Made by a program: the position numbers and the translations under genes. Shown here piece by piece: positions 33,929 to 43,162 of a stretch of DNA of 64,000 bases. The stretch's first letter is position 1; each line of letters opens with the position of its first letter. Under the pieces are notes generated by a model that was not told where the DNA came from, made no database searches, and saw only the letters and a program-made list of their open reading frames with translations. The stretch is from Lachnospiraceae bacterium. Lineage in GTDB: Bacteria; Bacillota; Clostridia; Lachnospirales; Lachnospiraceae. The DNA lies in the NCBI GenBank assembly GCA_022794265.1, contig JAAWEK010000013.1:62001-126000 (forward strand), given 5' to 3'.

Positions 33929-35641
33929 ATGCAGTTTTCAGATTATCTAAAATCTTATCGACAATGTATAAAGGAAATGCCACAGAAGAAAATTCAGGTG
34001 GCATTTCTTTCCATGTTTACCATAAAGGGGTTAAAGGAAGTATTAACGGTAAAAGCTTTTAAAGAAGGAATCGGTATAGACTGTTATGAGGGAGCCTACC
34101 GGCAGGTAATACAGGAAGCTCTTGGTTGGAACGAGCAATTCGTTATACCGGATATTACCTTCCTGTTATGGGATGCAGAAAGCCTTCTGGGAGATTATTA
34201 TATAGATGCATACAAATATACGGTTTCAGAACGGAGAAATTATATAGAAGACAAATGGAAAGAATTTCGGCAATATGTAAATCTTTTGGAACAAAATATT
34301 CCGGGGATTCTGGTAATACATAATTTTGCATATCCGGCCTTTTCGCCCTTGGGAATCATGGAGACGAAACAGGAATTCGGACTGATGGAAAGCATTGAAT
34401 ATTTGAATCATAGTCTGGCGGAGTACTGCAGGGATAAGACTTCGGTCTATATATTTGATTATGCCGGTTTTCAAAGCCGTTTTGGAGCGGCAGCTCTAAA
34501 GGATAATAAGATGTATTATCTGGGGGACATGAAATTATCCATGGACGGATTAATTTTATTGGCAGATGGATATTTATCATTCATCCGGGCATTGGCAGGA
34601 AAAAGCAGAAAGTGTCTGGTGTTGGATTTGGATAATACGCTTTGGGGTGGAATTGTTGGGGAAGACGGCATTGACCATATTAAGCTGGGACTGGATTATG
34701 AAGGAAAGGCATATCGTGAATTTCAGATTTATATTAAAAGTCTGTTGCATCGTGGTGTGATTTTGGCTGTTAATAGTAAGAACAATTATGAAGATGCCAT
34801 GGAGGTCATTGAAAATCACAATTATATGGTACTTCAGAAACAGGATTTTGCGGCTTTTAAAATTAACTGGCAGGATAAGGTCAGCAATATGAAAGAACTG
34901 GCAGAGGAACTGAATATCGGACTGGATAGTATGGTATTTATAGATGATGACGAGGTTAACTGCGAAATGATGAGGACAAACCTGCCGATGGTAAAAACCA
35001 TTCATCTGAACGGAAATCCGGTTACTTATGTAGATGAAATAAAACGATTAACGGATTTTAATACCTTATCATTTACAGAAGAAGACAGAAAGAAAAATGA
35101 GCAGTACCGAACCCAGATACTTCGGAATGAATTGAAAAGCAATACGGCCACATTGGAGGAATTTATTCTGAGCCTGAATATCCAGACCCGGTTTGAACAA
35201 CTGAACGATTCCAATATAGGACGGATTTCCCAGTTAACCATGAAAACCAATCAGTTTAATCTTACCACCCGGCGTTATACAGAAAGTGATCTGGAAACTT
35301 TAAAGAGTTCCGGTTATGAAATTGTGTGTATACATGTTTCGGACCGCTTTGGAGATAATGGAATTTGCGGAGTACTGATTTATAAATTGGAGAAACAGGA
35401 GCTTTTTATTGATACCATGCTATTAAGCTGCCGGGTGATGGGAAGAAAAATAGAAGATAAATATTTTGAATTTCTTGAGGAAGCAGCGGAAAAAGAACAG
35501 GCAGCGGCCATAACCGGAGAATATATACCAACATTGAAAAATAAACCGGTGGAAGGATTGTATCAGGAAAAAGGCTTTGTCTGTATTCTTCAGGATGAAA
35601 ACAGACAGATGTGGAGAAAAAATAGAAAAGGAAAGGAATAA
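33929..35641 (+). CDS. FkbH-like HAD-family protein
   Basis: 570 residues. FkbH-type enzymes take 1,3-bisphosphoglycerate, remove phosphate and load a D-glyceryl group on an acyl carrier protein. The core HAD motif KCLVLDLDNTLWGG with the Asp-x-Asp-x-Thr nucleophile lies near residue 232; GVILAVNSKNN gives the second motif and SMVFIDDDEVNCEMM the acidic metal-binding motif. An SGNH-like N-terminal region (1-220) and a GNAT-like FkbH C-terminal region (FNLTTRRYTESDLE, VCIHVSDRFGDNGICG) complete the full-length family layout. It is two bases before an acyl carrier protein gene, the expected partner. GGAGG precedes the ATG. Confidence 0.87.
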   Translation: MQFSDYLKSYRQCIKEMPQKKIQVAFLSMFTIKGLKEVLTVKAFKEGIGIDCYEGAYRQVIQEALGWNEQFVIPDITFLLWDAESLLGDYYIDAYKYTVSERRNYIEDKWKEFRQYVNLLEQNIPGILVIHNFAYPAFSPLGIMETKQEFGLMESIEYLNHSLAEYCRDKTSVYIFDYAGFQSRFGAAALKDNKMYYLGDMKLSMDGLILLADGYLSFIRALAGKSRKCLVLDLDNTLWGGIVGEDGIDHIKLGLDYEGKAYREFQIYIKSLLHRGVILAVNSKNNYEDAMEVIENHNYMVLQKQDFAAFKINWQDKVSNMKELAEELNIGLDSMVFIDDDEVNCEMMRTNLPMVKTIHLNGNPVTYVDEIKRLTDFNTLSFTEEDRKKNEQYRTQILRNELKSNTATLEEFILSLNIQTRFEQLNDSNIGRISQLTMKTNQFNLTTRRYTESDLETLKSSGYEIVCIHVSDRFGDNGICGVLIYKLEKQELFIDTMLLSCRVMGRKIEDKYFEFLEEAAEKEQAAAITGEYIPTLKNKPVEGLYQEKGFVCILQDENRQMWRKNRKGKE

Positions 35642-35643
35642 GT

Positions 35644-35859
35644 ATGGAACAGATTATTGAAATATTAAAAAATGCATTAGGAACACTGAACATTAGTGAA
35701 GATACCACAAAAGAAAATTGTGAGGAATGGGATTCTTTTAATCATCTGGTAGTTGTTGCAGATTTGGAACGGGAACTTTCTTTGGAATTTACCATTGAGG
35801 AAACTGAAAGAATGGACAGTGTAAAAGATATTTTTGAAATAGTCAAAGCAAAGGCTTAA
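35644..35859 (+). CDS. Acyl carrier protein
   Basis: 71 residues, acidic, four-helix ACP pattern. The 4'-phosphopantetheine attachment serine is Ser31 in EEWDSFNHL (the usual Asp-Ser). It starts two bases after the FkbH-like stop with AAAGGAA upstream, so the two are made together. A stand-alone ACP beside an FkbH protein is the hallmark of glyceryl-ACP formation in polyketide pathways. Here it lies in a sugar operon. It is not the fatty-acid ACP: it is short, divergent and not next to fab genes. Confidence 0.88.
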   Translation: MEQIIEILKNALGTLNISEDTTKENCEEWDSFNHLVVVADLERELSLEFTIEETERMDSVKDIFEIVKAKA

Positions 35860-35889
35860 AATGTACAGTGCCGAACATCGGAGGATATT

Positions 35890-36267
35890 ATGAAATTACA
35901 TCATATTGGAATTGCCACTAAAGATATAAATGTTACAAGAGATTATATAAAAAACCTGTATCCGGTTTTAAAAGAGACAGATATTGTTTATGATGCAAAT
36001 CAGGATGCAAAACTTTGTATGCTTACTTTGGAGGACGGTCTTGGTTTAGAGCTGATTATGGGAGATAAAGTGAATAGTTTTGTGGATAAAAAACAATATA
36101 TTTATCATTTGTGTTTTGAAGTGGAAGATATTGAAGAAGCAATTTCCGGATATCGGAAGAGCCGGGATATCATTATGACAAATCCCACGCCGGCAGTATT
36201 ATTTGATAACCGGCGGGTGGCATTTGTATTTAGTAAAATAGGAATCATTGAGTTAGTAGAAAAATAA
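35890..36267 (+). CDS. VOC/glyoxalase-fold protein (methylmalonyl-CoA epimerase-like)
   Basis: 125 residues with two beta-alpha-beta-beta-beta halves. Likely metal ligands are His5 in LHHIGIATKD, the Glu in LGLELIMG, the His in YHLCFEVEDIEE and the Glu in GIIELVEK. This is the layout of methylmalonyl-CoA epimerases, but other VOC members do isomerisation or dioxygenation. The neighbours suggest action on the acyl-ACP or acyl-sugar, for example epimerising a hydroxyacyl centre. GGAGGATATT lies directly before the ATG. Confidence 0.72.
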   Translation: MKLHHIGIATKDINVTRDYIKNLYPVLKETDIVYDANQDAKLCMLTLEDGLGLELIMGDKVNSFVDKKQYIYHLCFEVEDIEEAISGYRKSRDIIMTNPTPAVLFDNRRVAFVFSKIGIIELVEK

Positions 36268-36284
36268 AGGAACAGGAATAATAT

Positions 36285-39029
36285 ATGATCAATAAAGAAG
36301 ATGGAAAAGAAGTAATTGTAATCTATAAGGGCGATTCCAAATATGATACCATGTGTGTATTTTCAGACGAACTGGGAAGTTCTTTTGAAAGACTTGGTTT
36401 TCAGGTAGTAACTGTTGATTTAAATGATGAAAGGGATACTAATCAAAAAATTAATATGCTTGCCAGTATTCAGGTTAAGGCGTTTATCGGGTTCAACGGA
36501 GTTGGGGCGGGGGTACAGCTCAGTGACGGAGCATATCTGCAGGACATTTTAAACGGGCCGTATTATGGTTTTTTTGTGGACCATCCCGTATATCAGTATA
36601 ACCGGCTTGTAACGCCTATTCGGAATATGAATGCATTTGTTGTGGATGAATCCCATGTTGATTATATTCGTCTGCATCATCCGGGCATTAAGAAAGTTCA
36701 GATGATTCCCCATGGCGGAATTATTCCGGCAGAGGTACAGTCTTATGAGAAACGGAAAAAGGATGTAGTATTTTTTGGTTCCTTTGTCAGACCGGAGAAA
36801 ATTCTTGAGCAGATTGACCAGCTTCCAGAGCCGGGATTAACGGATATTGTTTATAATGTGATTGAGCGTATGCTGACAGATTTTCAGATAACCATTGATA
36901 TGGCCTTTGATGCCATGCTGCAGGAAAATCATCTGAATCTCAGTCCTGAGGATTACCATTCCTTTATGTCTTATATCCGTCTGGCAGATACCTATGTGAG
37001 ACAGTATTTCCGTTATCTGATTGTTAAAACCATTGCAGAAGCAGGAATAAAAATAGAATTGTATGGAGAGGGATGGAGTGACTTCCAATGTGGTGCAAAG
37101 GAAAATCTGATTATTCATGAACCGGTTTCCTTTCGGGAAAGCAGCGATATTATGGGCCACAGTAAAATCGTATTAAATGTGATGCCATGGTTTAAAAAGG
37201 GAAGCCATGAGAGGATATTTATGACCATGTTATCCGGGGCGGTTTGTATTACAGATAATAGTACATATATTGATTGCGAATTTACGGATAATGTTGAGAT
37301 AATCACATACTCTTTAAACCGGCTGGCAGAATTACCAGTGAAGATAAAATATCTTCTTCAGGATGCCGACGCCGCCAGGAATATTGCCGAAGCAGGAAGA
37401 AGAAAAGCGGAAGAATTTCATACATGGGATAACCGGGCAGAAAAAATGCTGGAATACATGGAGCAGGATTCAGCGAAATCATATATGACAGAGATAACGG
37501 AAATCCTTGCTTCATTGGATAATACAAAATATAATCTGTTAAAGTATAACAAACTGCAGGAGTTATTTAATTGTCTGAAACAGATGTATCAGATGTTGCA
37601 GGATACAGACAGGAAAAAAGTATTTTCGGTATTGGAGAACAGACAGAAAAGCAATTCACCGGCGGCGTTGGCATTAAATTCCTTTGCAATGAAATTTTTT
37701 GGAGAACCGGAATATACCATAAAACTTATAGATATGGTAAGCGAAAGTGGAAAATACCATTGGGAAACGAAACTGACCGTATATTGGTATATTGTACAAT
37801 ATTCTTTTACCAGGGGTTTAATTATGAATGCTGAAGCGGGCAGAAAACTTCGAAAATTATATATGAATGTTGTTTATGATATTAAAAATGAATGCCATCT
37901 ACAGTATGAATTTAGGAATAAGGAGAAACGGAATTCCAACCGGGTGGTAGTTCTGATTTCACAGTTTCTTACGATGGAGCATGGGCCTACCAAGACAGTT
38001 CTGGACAGATGTCAGTGTCTGATAGAAGACTACGGTATGGAAATTGTATTAATCAATACGGCGGAATTTATGTATAACGATAAAATACTTTGTTTGTATG
38101 ATATGAAAGGCGGTTCATATAACGCCAGTCTTTCTGATACAAAAGAAATAGAGTATATGGGATACAAAATTCCGTTTTATCAGTGTTCTGAGAATATGCC
38201 GTATACAGAGGAAATATGCAGAATTGCGGAACAAATATATGAGATAAATCCTTTCTTTATATTAAATATCGGCGGAAACAGCCCGATGACGGATATCTGC
38301 AGTGATTTTTGCCCTACGCTGACAATTTCTACGGTACCCTCTTCTTTGGCAACCACACTGGGACAGTTTCAGGCAATCGGGAGGCAGATAACGGATTTTG
38401 ACAGGGAAATCTTAAAATACTATGGGAAATCCGATAATCATATTATAGAGAGCCGGTTTACCATGTCGGTAAAACCTCAGGAATCAACGCTTTCCAGAAA
38501 AGAACTGGGATTGCCGGAGGATAAGTTTGTAGTAATCCTGATTGGCGGCAGACTGACGGAAGAGCTGGAAGATGAATTGCTGGACAGGTTGTTGCATGAT
38601 ACGGATACTGGCACGGTAATAGCACTGGCGGGCTGTTATGATACATATGAGAAAAAAGCGGCAGAGATTCAGGGATTTACCGATAAAATTGTAAATCTGG
38701 GTTTCCAGAATGATATGCTGGCAGTGCTGGACTGCTGTGACCTGTATATTAATCCGAAACGGAAAGGCGGTGGAACCTCGGCGTTTGAGGCCATGTATAA
38801 GGGAATTCCCCTGGTTACGCTTCCGGTGGGAGATGTAGGTCTGGCAGCAGGAGCAGATTTTCATGTGCCGGATTATGATGAAATGATTCAAAGAATTATA
38901 AAATATAAGTCAGACAGGGAATATTATGAAATGCAGTCCCGGAAGGCAAGAAAACGTAGCGAAGAACTGATGGATACGTCAAAAGAATTTGGAAAAATAA
39001 TTGATGAAATGATAAAGCGGATGGAATAA
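36285..39029 (+). CDS. Double glycosyltransferase (CgeB-like plus GT-B)
   Basis: 914 residues holding two transferase units. Residues 10-390 are CgeB-like: GPYYGFFVDHPVYQYNR, AFVVDESHVDYI, QMIPHGGII, IVLNVMPWFKKGSHERIF and GAVCITDNSTYID. Residues 545-910 are a second GT-B unit: VVVLISQFLTMEHGPTK, LNIGGNSPMTDI, FVVILIGGRLTEELEDEL, LYINPKRKGGGTSAFEAMYK and GIPLVTLPVGDVG. A helical stretch of about 150 residues links them. The second unit resembles the C-terminal half of the protein at 19144-21045. Two successive sugar additions by one chain would be the simplest reading. It lies 17 bases after the VOC gene. Confidence 0.68.
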   Translation: MINKEDGKEVIVIYKGDSKYDTMCVFSDELGSSFERLGFQVVTVDLNDERDTNQKINMLASIQVKAFIGFNGVGAGVQLSDGAYLQDILNGPYYGFFVDHPVYQYNRLVTPIRNMNAFVVDESHVDYIRLHHPGIKKVQMIPHGGIIPAEVQSYEKRKKDVVFFGSFVRPEKILEQIDQLPEPGLTDIVYNVIERMLTDFQITIDMAFDAMLQENHLNLSPEDYHSFMSYIRLADTYVRQYFRYLIVKTIAEAGIKIELYGEGWSDFQCGAKENLIIHEPVSFRESSDIMGHSKIVLNVMPWFKKGSHERIFMTMLSGAVCITDNSTYIDCEFTDNVEIITYSLNRLAELPVKIKYLLQDADAARNIAEAGRRKAEEFHTWDNRAEKMLEYMEQDSAKSYMTEITEILASLDNTKYNLLKYNKLQELFNCLKQMYQMLQDTDRKKVFSVLENRQKSNSPAALALNSFAMKFFGEPEYTIKLIDMVSESGKYHWETKLTVYWYIVQYSFTRGLIMNAEAGRKLRKLYMNVVYDIKNECHLQYEFRNKEKRNSNRVVVLISQFLTMEHGPTKTVLDRCQCLIEDYGMEIVLINTAEFMYNDKILCLYDMKGGSYNASLSDTKEIEYMGYKIPFYQCSENMPYTEEICRIAEQIYEINPFFILNIGGNSPMTDICSDFCPTLTISTVPSSLATTLGQFQAIGRQITDFDREILKYYGKSDNHIIESRFTMSVKPQESTLSRKELGLPEDKFVVILIGGRLTEELEDELLDRLLHDTDTGTVIALAGCYDTYEKKAAEIQGFTDKIVNLGFQNDMLAVLDCCDLYINPKRKGGGTSAFEAMYKGIPLVTLPVGDVGLAAGADFHVPDYDEMIQRIIKYKSDREYYEMQSRKARKRSEELMDTSKEFGKIIDEMIKRME

Positions 39030-39049
39030 GTACCAGACTGGAGGCTATT

Positions 39050-39784
39050 ATGAAAATATTATGTATTATACAGGCGAGAATGGGGTCCGAGCGTCTGAGA
39101 GGTAAGGTAATGAGGGAAATTCTGGGAAAACCCATGATTACTTATACTTTGGACCGGACGTTAAAGAGCCGTTATATTGACCAGGTGGTTCTGGCCACAT
39201 CGGATAAAGACACGGAAACCCCAATGGTGGAATATCTGACAGACCATGGCTACAATGTATTCCGTGGAGATGAAAATAATGTGCTGAGCCGTTATGTGGA
39301 GGCGGAGAAAGCCTATGACGGAGATATTATCATGCGGATTACCGGCGACTGTCCGTTGATTGATCCGGTGGTCATTGATGAGGTAATCACTTATTTTCTG
39401 GCCCATAATTTTGATTATGTCCGGGTGGATGTACCAGACAGTTTTATCCGGGGATTTGATGTGGAGATATTTACAAAATCCGCCCTGAAGCGGGTATATG
39501 AGATAACCGGGGAAATTCCCGGAGACTCTCCGTATAAGGAACATGTCACTCTGTATATGTATCGTCATCCCGAAGAATTTTGTGTCAGTACTTTTCGGGG
39601 AAGCGAATTGTATAACAGAAACTACCGTTTGTGTGTGGATACGACAGAGGATTTTCAACTTGTGACCCGGATATATGAACATTTTGGGGATAGGTTTGTA
39701 AATGGAAAAGATGTTATTCGTTTTCTGGACGAACATCCGGAAATCGCCGGGATTAATCAGAACATTGAACAGAAACATGTTTAA
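39050..39784 (+). CDS. pseF: PseF/SpsF-type CMP-pseudaminic acid synthetase
   Basis: 244 residues of the SpsF-like cytidylyltransferase group: ILCIIQARMGSERLRGKVM (CTP loop), KPMITYTLDRTL, VVLATSDKDTETPM, VFRGDENNVLSRY, IMRITGDCPLIDP and RLCVDTTEDFQLV. It activates the finished nine-carbon acid with CTP. It differs from the NeuA-like domain at 16.4 kb, a second sign that two CMP-nonulosonates may be made. GGAGG lies 7 bases before the ATG. Order pseF-pseI-pseG-pseC downstream makes the assignment firm. Confidence 0.87.
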   Translation: MKILCIIQARMGSERLRGKVMREILGKPMITYTLDRTLKSRYIDQVVLATSDKDTETPMVEYLTDHGYNVFRGDENNVLSRYVEAEKAYDGDIIMRITGDCPLIDPVVIDEVITYFLAHNFDYVRVDVPDSFIRGFDVEIFTKSALKRVYEITGEIPGDSPYKEHVTLYMYRHPEEFCVSTFRGSELYNRNYRLCVDTTEDFQLVTRIYEHFGDRFVNGKDVIRFLDEHPEIAGINQNIEQKHV

Positions 39785-39831
39785 AATAAAGGATGTGCTG
39801 TAAAAACAGACTGAAAAGGAATTGGTTTGAA

Positions 39832-40902
39832 ATGAAAAAAAATATTGTGATTGGAAATACGGTAATCGGTCCGAATGAAAAAACATTTATTATAGCGGAA
39901 ATGTCTGCTAATCATCTGATGGATTATGAACGGGCGGTCCGAATTATGGAGGCGGCGAAAGAATCCGGTGCGGATGCCGTTAAAATTCAGACCTATACGC
40001 CGGATACCATTACAGTGGACTCCGATAAACCCTGGTTTCAAATTACACAGGGAACCATATGGGATGGGGTAACGCTTCATAAGTTATATGAAACCGCCTA
40101 TACGCCGTGGGAATGGCAGCCGAAACTGAAAGAGGAAGCACAGCGTCTGAATCTGGAGTTTTTTTCGTCTCCTTTTGATTTGACTGCCGTGAATTTTCTG
40201 GAAGAGATGAATATCAGTGCATATAAGATTGCCTCCTTTGAAATTACGGATATTCCATTGATTCGGAAGGTGGCGGAAACCGGAAAACCGGTTATCATCT
40301 CTACAGGCATCGCTTACAGAGAAGATATAGAGGAAGCGCTGAAAACCTGTGAGGAAGCCGGAAACCGGCAGGTAATTCTTTTGAAATGTTCATCGGCTTA
40401 TCCGTCTCCATATGAGGATATTAATTTAAAAAGTATTGAAAAAATTGCAGAGGATTTTCAATGTATCACGGGGCTTTCCGATCACACCATGGGTTCGGCG
40501 GTGGCAGTGGCAGGAGTGGCCCTGGGCGCCAAAGTGGTTGAAAAACATTTAACATTGAGCAGGGCAGATGGCGGGCCTGACGGGGCGTTTTCTATGGAAC
40601 CCCGGGAATTTAAAGAAATGGTTGACAATATCCGTATGACGGAAAAAGCAATAGGAACAGCCACATATGACTTGACCGAAAAACAGAAAAACAGCCGGGA
40701 ACATTCCCGTTCTCTTTTTGTGGTACAGGACATGAAAAAAGGAGATGTTATTACCGCTGAGAATGTACGCTCCATACGCCCGTCCTGTGGTCTTCATACC
40801 CGGTATTATGAAGGGATACTTGGAAAAAGGGTCAATCGGGATTTGGAACTGGGTACTCCGATGTCCTTGGATTATCTGGAGGAGAAACCAGAGATTTTAT
40901 AA
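39832..40902 (+). CDS. pseI: PseI, pseudaminic acid synthase
   Basis: 356 residues from the ATG at 39832 (AAAAGGA 11 bases upstream; an in-frame ATG at 39793 has its purine run directly against it). NeuB-family TIM barrel plus SAF domain: FIIAEMSANHLMDYERAVRI, VKIQTYTPDTITVDSD, FFSSPFDLTAVNFLEEM, YKIASFEITDIPLI, VIISTGIAYREDIEEAL, LLKCSSAYPSPYEDIN, GLSDHTMGSAVAV, and the C-terminal SLFVVQDMKKGDVI with RPSCGLHTRYYE. The ANH and TPDTIT segments are typical of PseI rather than NeuB or LegI. It condenses the 6-deoxy-AltdiNAc-type sugar with phosphoenolpyruvate. Confidence 0.92.
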   Translation: MKKNIVIGNTVIGPNEKTFIIAEMSANHLMDYERAVRIMEAAKESGADAVKIQTYTPDTITVDSDKPWFQITQGTIWDGVTLHKLYETAYTPWEWQPKLKEEAQRLNLEFFSSPFDLTAVNFLEEMNISAYKIASFEITDIPLIRKVAETGKPVIISTGIAYREDIEEALKTCEEAGNRQVILLKCSSAYPSPYEDINLKSIEKIAEDFQCITGLSDHTMGSAVAVAGVALGAKVVEKHLTLSRADGGPDGAFSMEPREFKEMVDNIRMTEKAIGTATYDLTEKQKNSREHSRSLFVVQDMKKGDVITAENVRSIRPSCGLHTRYYEGILGKRVNRDLELGTPMSLDYLEEKPEIL

Positions 40903-40931
40903 TATTCAGAAGCGGCAGGAGAGGTTATGTT

Positions 40932-41957
40932 ATGCTGTATATAAGAGTGGATGGGAATGAAAAAATTGCCACCGGACATGTGATGCGGTGTCTGTCCATA
41001 GCAAAAGCCCTAAGAAGTCTGGGGGAGGAATCCGTATTTATACTGGCAGAATCCTATGGGGTGCCAATCATAGAAAAAGAAGGATTTAAGGCCGTCTGTA
41101 TCAACGGAAGCTATGATAAAATTACGGAAGAAACAGAGAAGATGGATGAGATGATTGCCAGCCACCGGATTCAAAAATTACTGGTGGATTCCTATTTTAT
41201 AGATGAAACCTATTTGGAACATTTGCGTCGGAACACTTCATTAATTTATATTGACGATATAGGCGGGAAGATTTATCCCGCTGATATATTGATTAATTAT
41301 TGTAATTATTATGACAGGTTCCGCTATAAAGAACGGTATGGGAACACAGACACAAAACTGCTGTTGGGCTGTTCCTATGCTCCACTGCGGGAGGAATTTT
41401 CCCACCGCCGGGAACGGCAGTTTGATGAATTTCGGGAAATTCTTATAACTACCGGAGGAACAGATGGTTATAATATGGCATACAGGATTGGGGTTGCCAT
41501 GGCAGAATGTTCAACTCTTCGGAATATAAAGATTCATATTGTGTCCGGACGGTTCAATACCCATCTTTCTGAACTGCGGGAACTGGAGAGCAGGGCCGGA
41601 AATATTGTAATACATCACAATGCCGGAAACATGGCAGAATTAATGATGAATTGTGATGCGGCGGTATCGGCAGGCGGGACTACCTTGTATGAAATCTGTT
41701 ACTGTGGACTCCCCACGGTCTGTTTTGCTTTTGCGGATAATCAGCTGGACGGAACAGGAAGATTTGGAGAAGAGGAAGTTATGATCAATGCAGGCGATAT
41801 CCGAAAGAATCCGGATCGGGCAGTCAGGCGGATTGTGGATAACATATGCCGTCTGGCGGAGGATTCTGGTTTGCGCAGGAGATTTTCGGATAAGATGTGG
41901 AAACTGGTAGACGGAAACGGCGCCCTTCGTATAGCCAAGGAGATACAGGCATTATAG
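40932..41957 (+). CDS. pseG: PseG, UDP-sugar hydrolase of Pse synthesis
   Basis: 341 residues. Removes UDP from UDP-2,4-diacylamino-2,4,6-trideoxy-L-altrose by C-O cleavage. Visible marks: YIRVDGNEKIATGHVMRCL with the catalytic-type His16, LLVDSYFIDETYL, LIYIDDIGG, LLGCSYAPLREEF, ILITTGGTDGYNMAY, and AVSAGGTTLYEICYCGLPTV, the UDP-binding loop. A second PseG-like domain is fused to NeuA at 16.4 kb. GAGAGGTT precedes the ATG. The gene lies 29 bases after pseI and 33 bases before pseC. Confidence 0.93.
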   Translation: MLYIRVDGNEKIATGHVMRCLSIAKALRSLGEESVFILAESYGVPIIEKEGFKAVCINGSYDKITEETEKMDEMIASHRIQKLLVDSYFIDETYLEHLRRNTSLIYIDDIGGKIYPADILINYCNYYDRFRYKERYGNTDTKLLLGCSYAPLREEFSHRRERQFDEFREILITTGGTDGYNMAYRIGVAMAECSTLRNIKIHIVSGRFNTHLSELRELESRAGNIVIHHNAGNMAELMMNCDAAVSAGGTTLYEICYCGLPTVCFAFADNQLDGTGRFGEEEVMINAGDIRKNPDRAVRRIVDNICRLAEDSGLRRRFSDKMWKLVDGNGALRIAKEIQAL

Positions 41958-41990
41958 GGCGGAATGAGGAAAGAAAGGAATAAGGATATT

Positions 41991-43130
41991 ATGAGTCAGA
42001 CAAAATATATTCCCTATGGAAGGCAGTGTATTAATGAAGAAGATATTCAGGCAGTGATTGAGACGCTGAGATCGGATTATCTGACCACAGGGCCGAAGAT
42101 AGAGGAATTTGAGCAGAAAGTTGCCAGCTATTGCGGCGCCCGGTATGGGGTGGCGGTATCCAATGGAACGGCGGCATTACATATTGCCTGTATGGCGGCA
42201 GGAATCGGTCCGGGGGATGAAGTGATTACCACGCCGGTAACTTTTGTAGCCTCCGCCAATTGCGTGTTATATTGCGGCGGAACTCCTGTATTTGCAGATA
42301 TCGATGCTGAAACCTATAATATTGATCCGGAAGATATCCGCAGGAAAATCACGGACAGGACCAAGGCCATTGTGGCTGTCCATTTTACCGGACAACCCTG
42401 CGAGATGGATGAAATACGCCTGATTGCAAAAGAGCATAACCTGATTGTGATAGAGGATGGCGCTCATGCACTGGGAGCGGACTACAAAGGGAAGAAGATT
42501 GGAAGTATTTCAGATATGACAACCCTGAGTTTTCACCCAGTGAAGCATATTACTACCGCAGAGGGTGGAATGGTGCTGACTGATAATGAGGAATTATACA
42601 GGAAACTCTGTTTGGCCAGAACTCACGGAATTACCAGGGATACGGCTCTGATGGAATCCGGCAGGTCCGATGAACCGTGGTATTATGAGCAGATTTCTCT
42701 GGGCTATAATTATCGTATAACCGACATACAGTGTGCTTTGGGAATTTCCCAGATGAACCGGCTGGATGAATTTGTGGAAAAAAGACGGAGACTGGTTCAG
42801 CGGTATAATGAAGCGTTTCAGAATGTTTCGGGAATCATTACGCCGTATCAGAGGGAAGGCTGTTACAACAGCTATCATCTGTATGTGATACAGATTACGG
42901 AGGGGTCGAGAAAAGAAGTATTTCAGGCGCTTCGTTCCGCAGGAATCGGTGTCAATGTGCATTATATACCGGTATATACCCAGCCGTATTACAGAAGTCA
43001 CGGATATGCCGATGTATGCTGTCCGAATGCCGAGCGGTATTATCAGCGGGCCATTAGTCTGCCGCTGTATCCGGAACTTACCTATGAAGAGCAGGATTAT
43101 GTGATTGAACAGGTATTACGGTGCGTCTGA
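41991..43130 (+). CDS. pseC: PseC, UDP-4-amino-4,6-dideoxy-AltNAc transaminase
   Basis: 379 residues from the ATG at 41991 (an upstream ATG at 41964 would add nine residues with no family support). PLP enzyme of the DegT group: YIPYGRQCINEEDIQAV, TTGPKIEEFEQKVASYCGA, VSNGTAALHIACMAAGIGPG, VIEDGAHALGADYKGKKIGS, PLP lysine in SFHPVKHITTAEGG, and GYNYRITDIQCALGISQM. It performs the second step of the pathway. Its place at the end of the pse set, far from pseB, is unusual but not rare. G+C is high: 37 of 60 in bases 42121-42180. Confidence 0.93.
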   Translation: MSQTKYIPYGRQCINEEDIQAVIETLRSDYLTTGPKIEEFEQKVASYCGARYGVAVSNGTAALHIACMAAGIGPGDEVITTPVTFVASANCVLYCGGTPVFADIDAETYNIDPEDIRRKITDRTKAIVAVHFTGQPCEMDEIRLIAKEHNLIVIEDGAHALGADYKGKKIGSISDMTTLSFHPVKHITTAEGGMVLTDNEELYRKLCLARTHGITRDTALMESGRSDEPWYYEQISLGYNYRITDIQCALGISQMNRLDEFVEKRRRLVQRYNEAFQNVSGIITPYQREGCYNSYHLYVIQITEGSRKEVFQALRSAGIGVNVHYIPVYTQPYYRSHGYADVCCPNAERYYQRAISLPLYPELTYEEQDYVIEQVLRCV

Positions 43131-43162
43131 AAACGGTTGGGGTAAAGAAAAGGAGAACTGTT

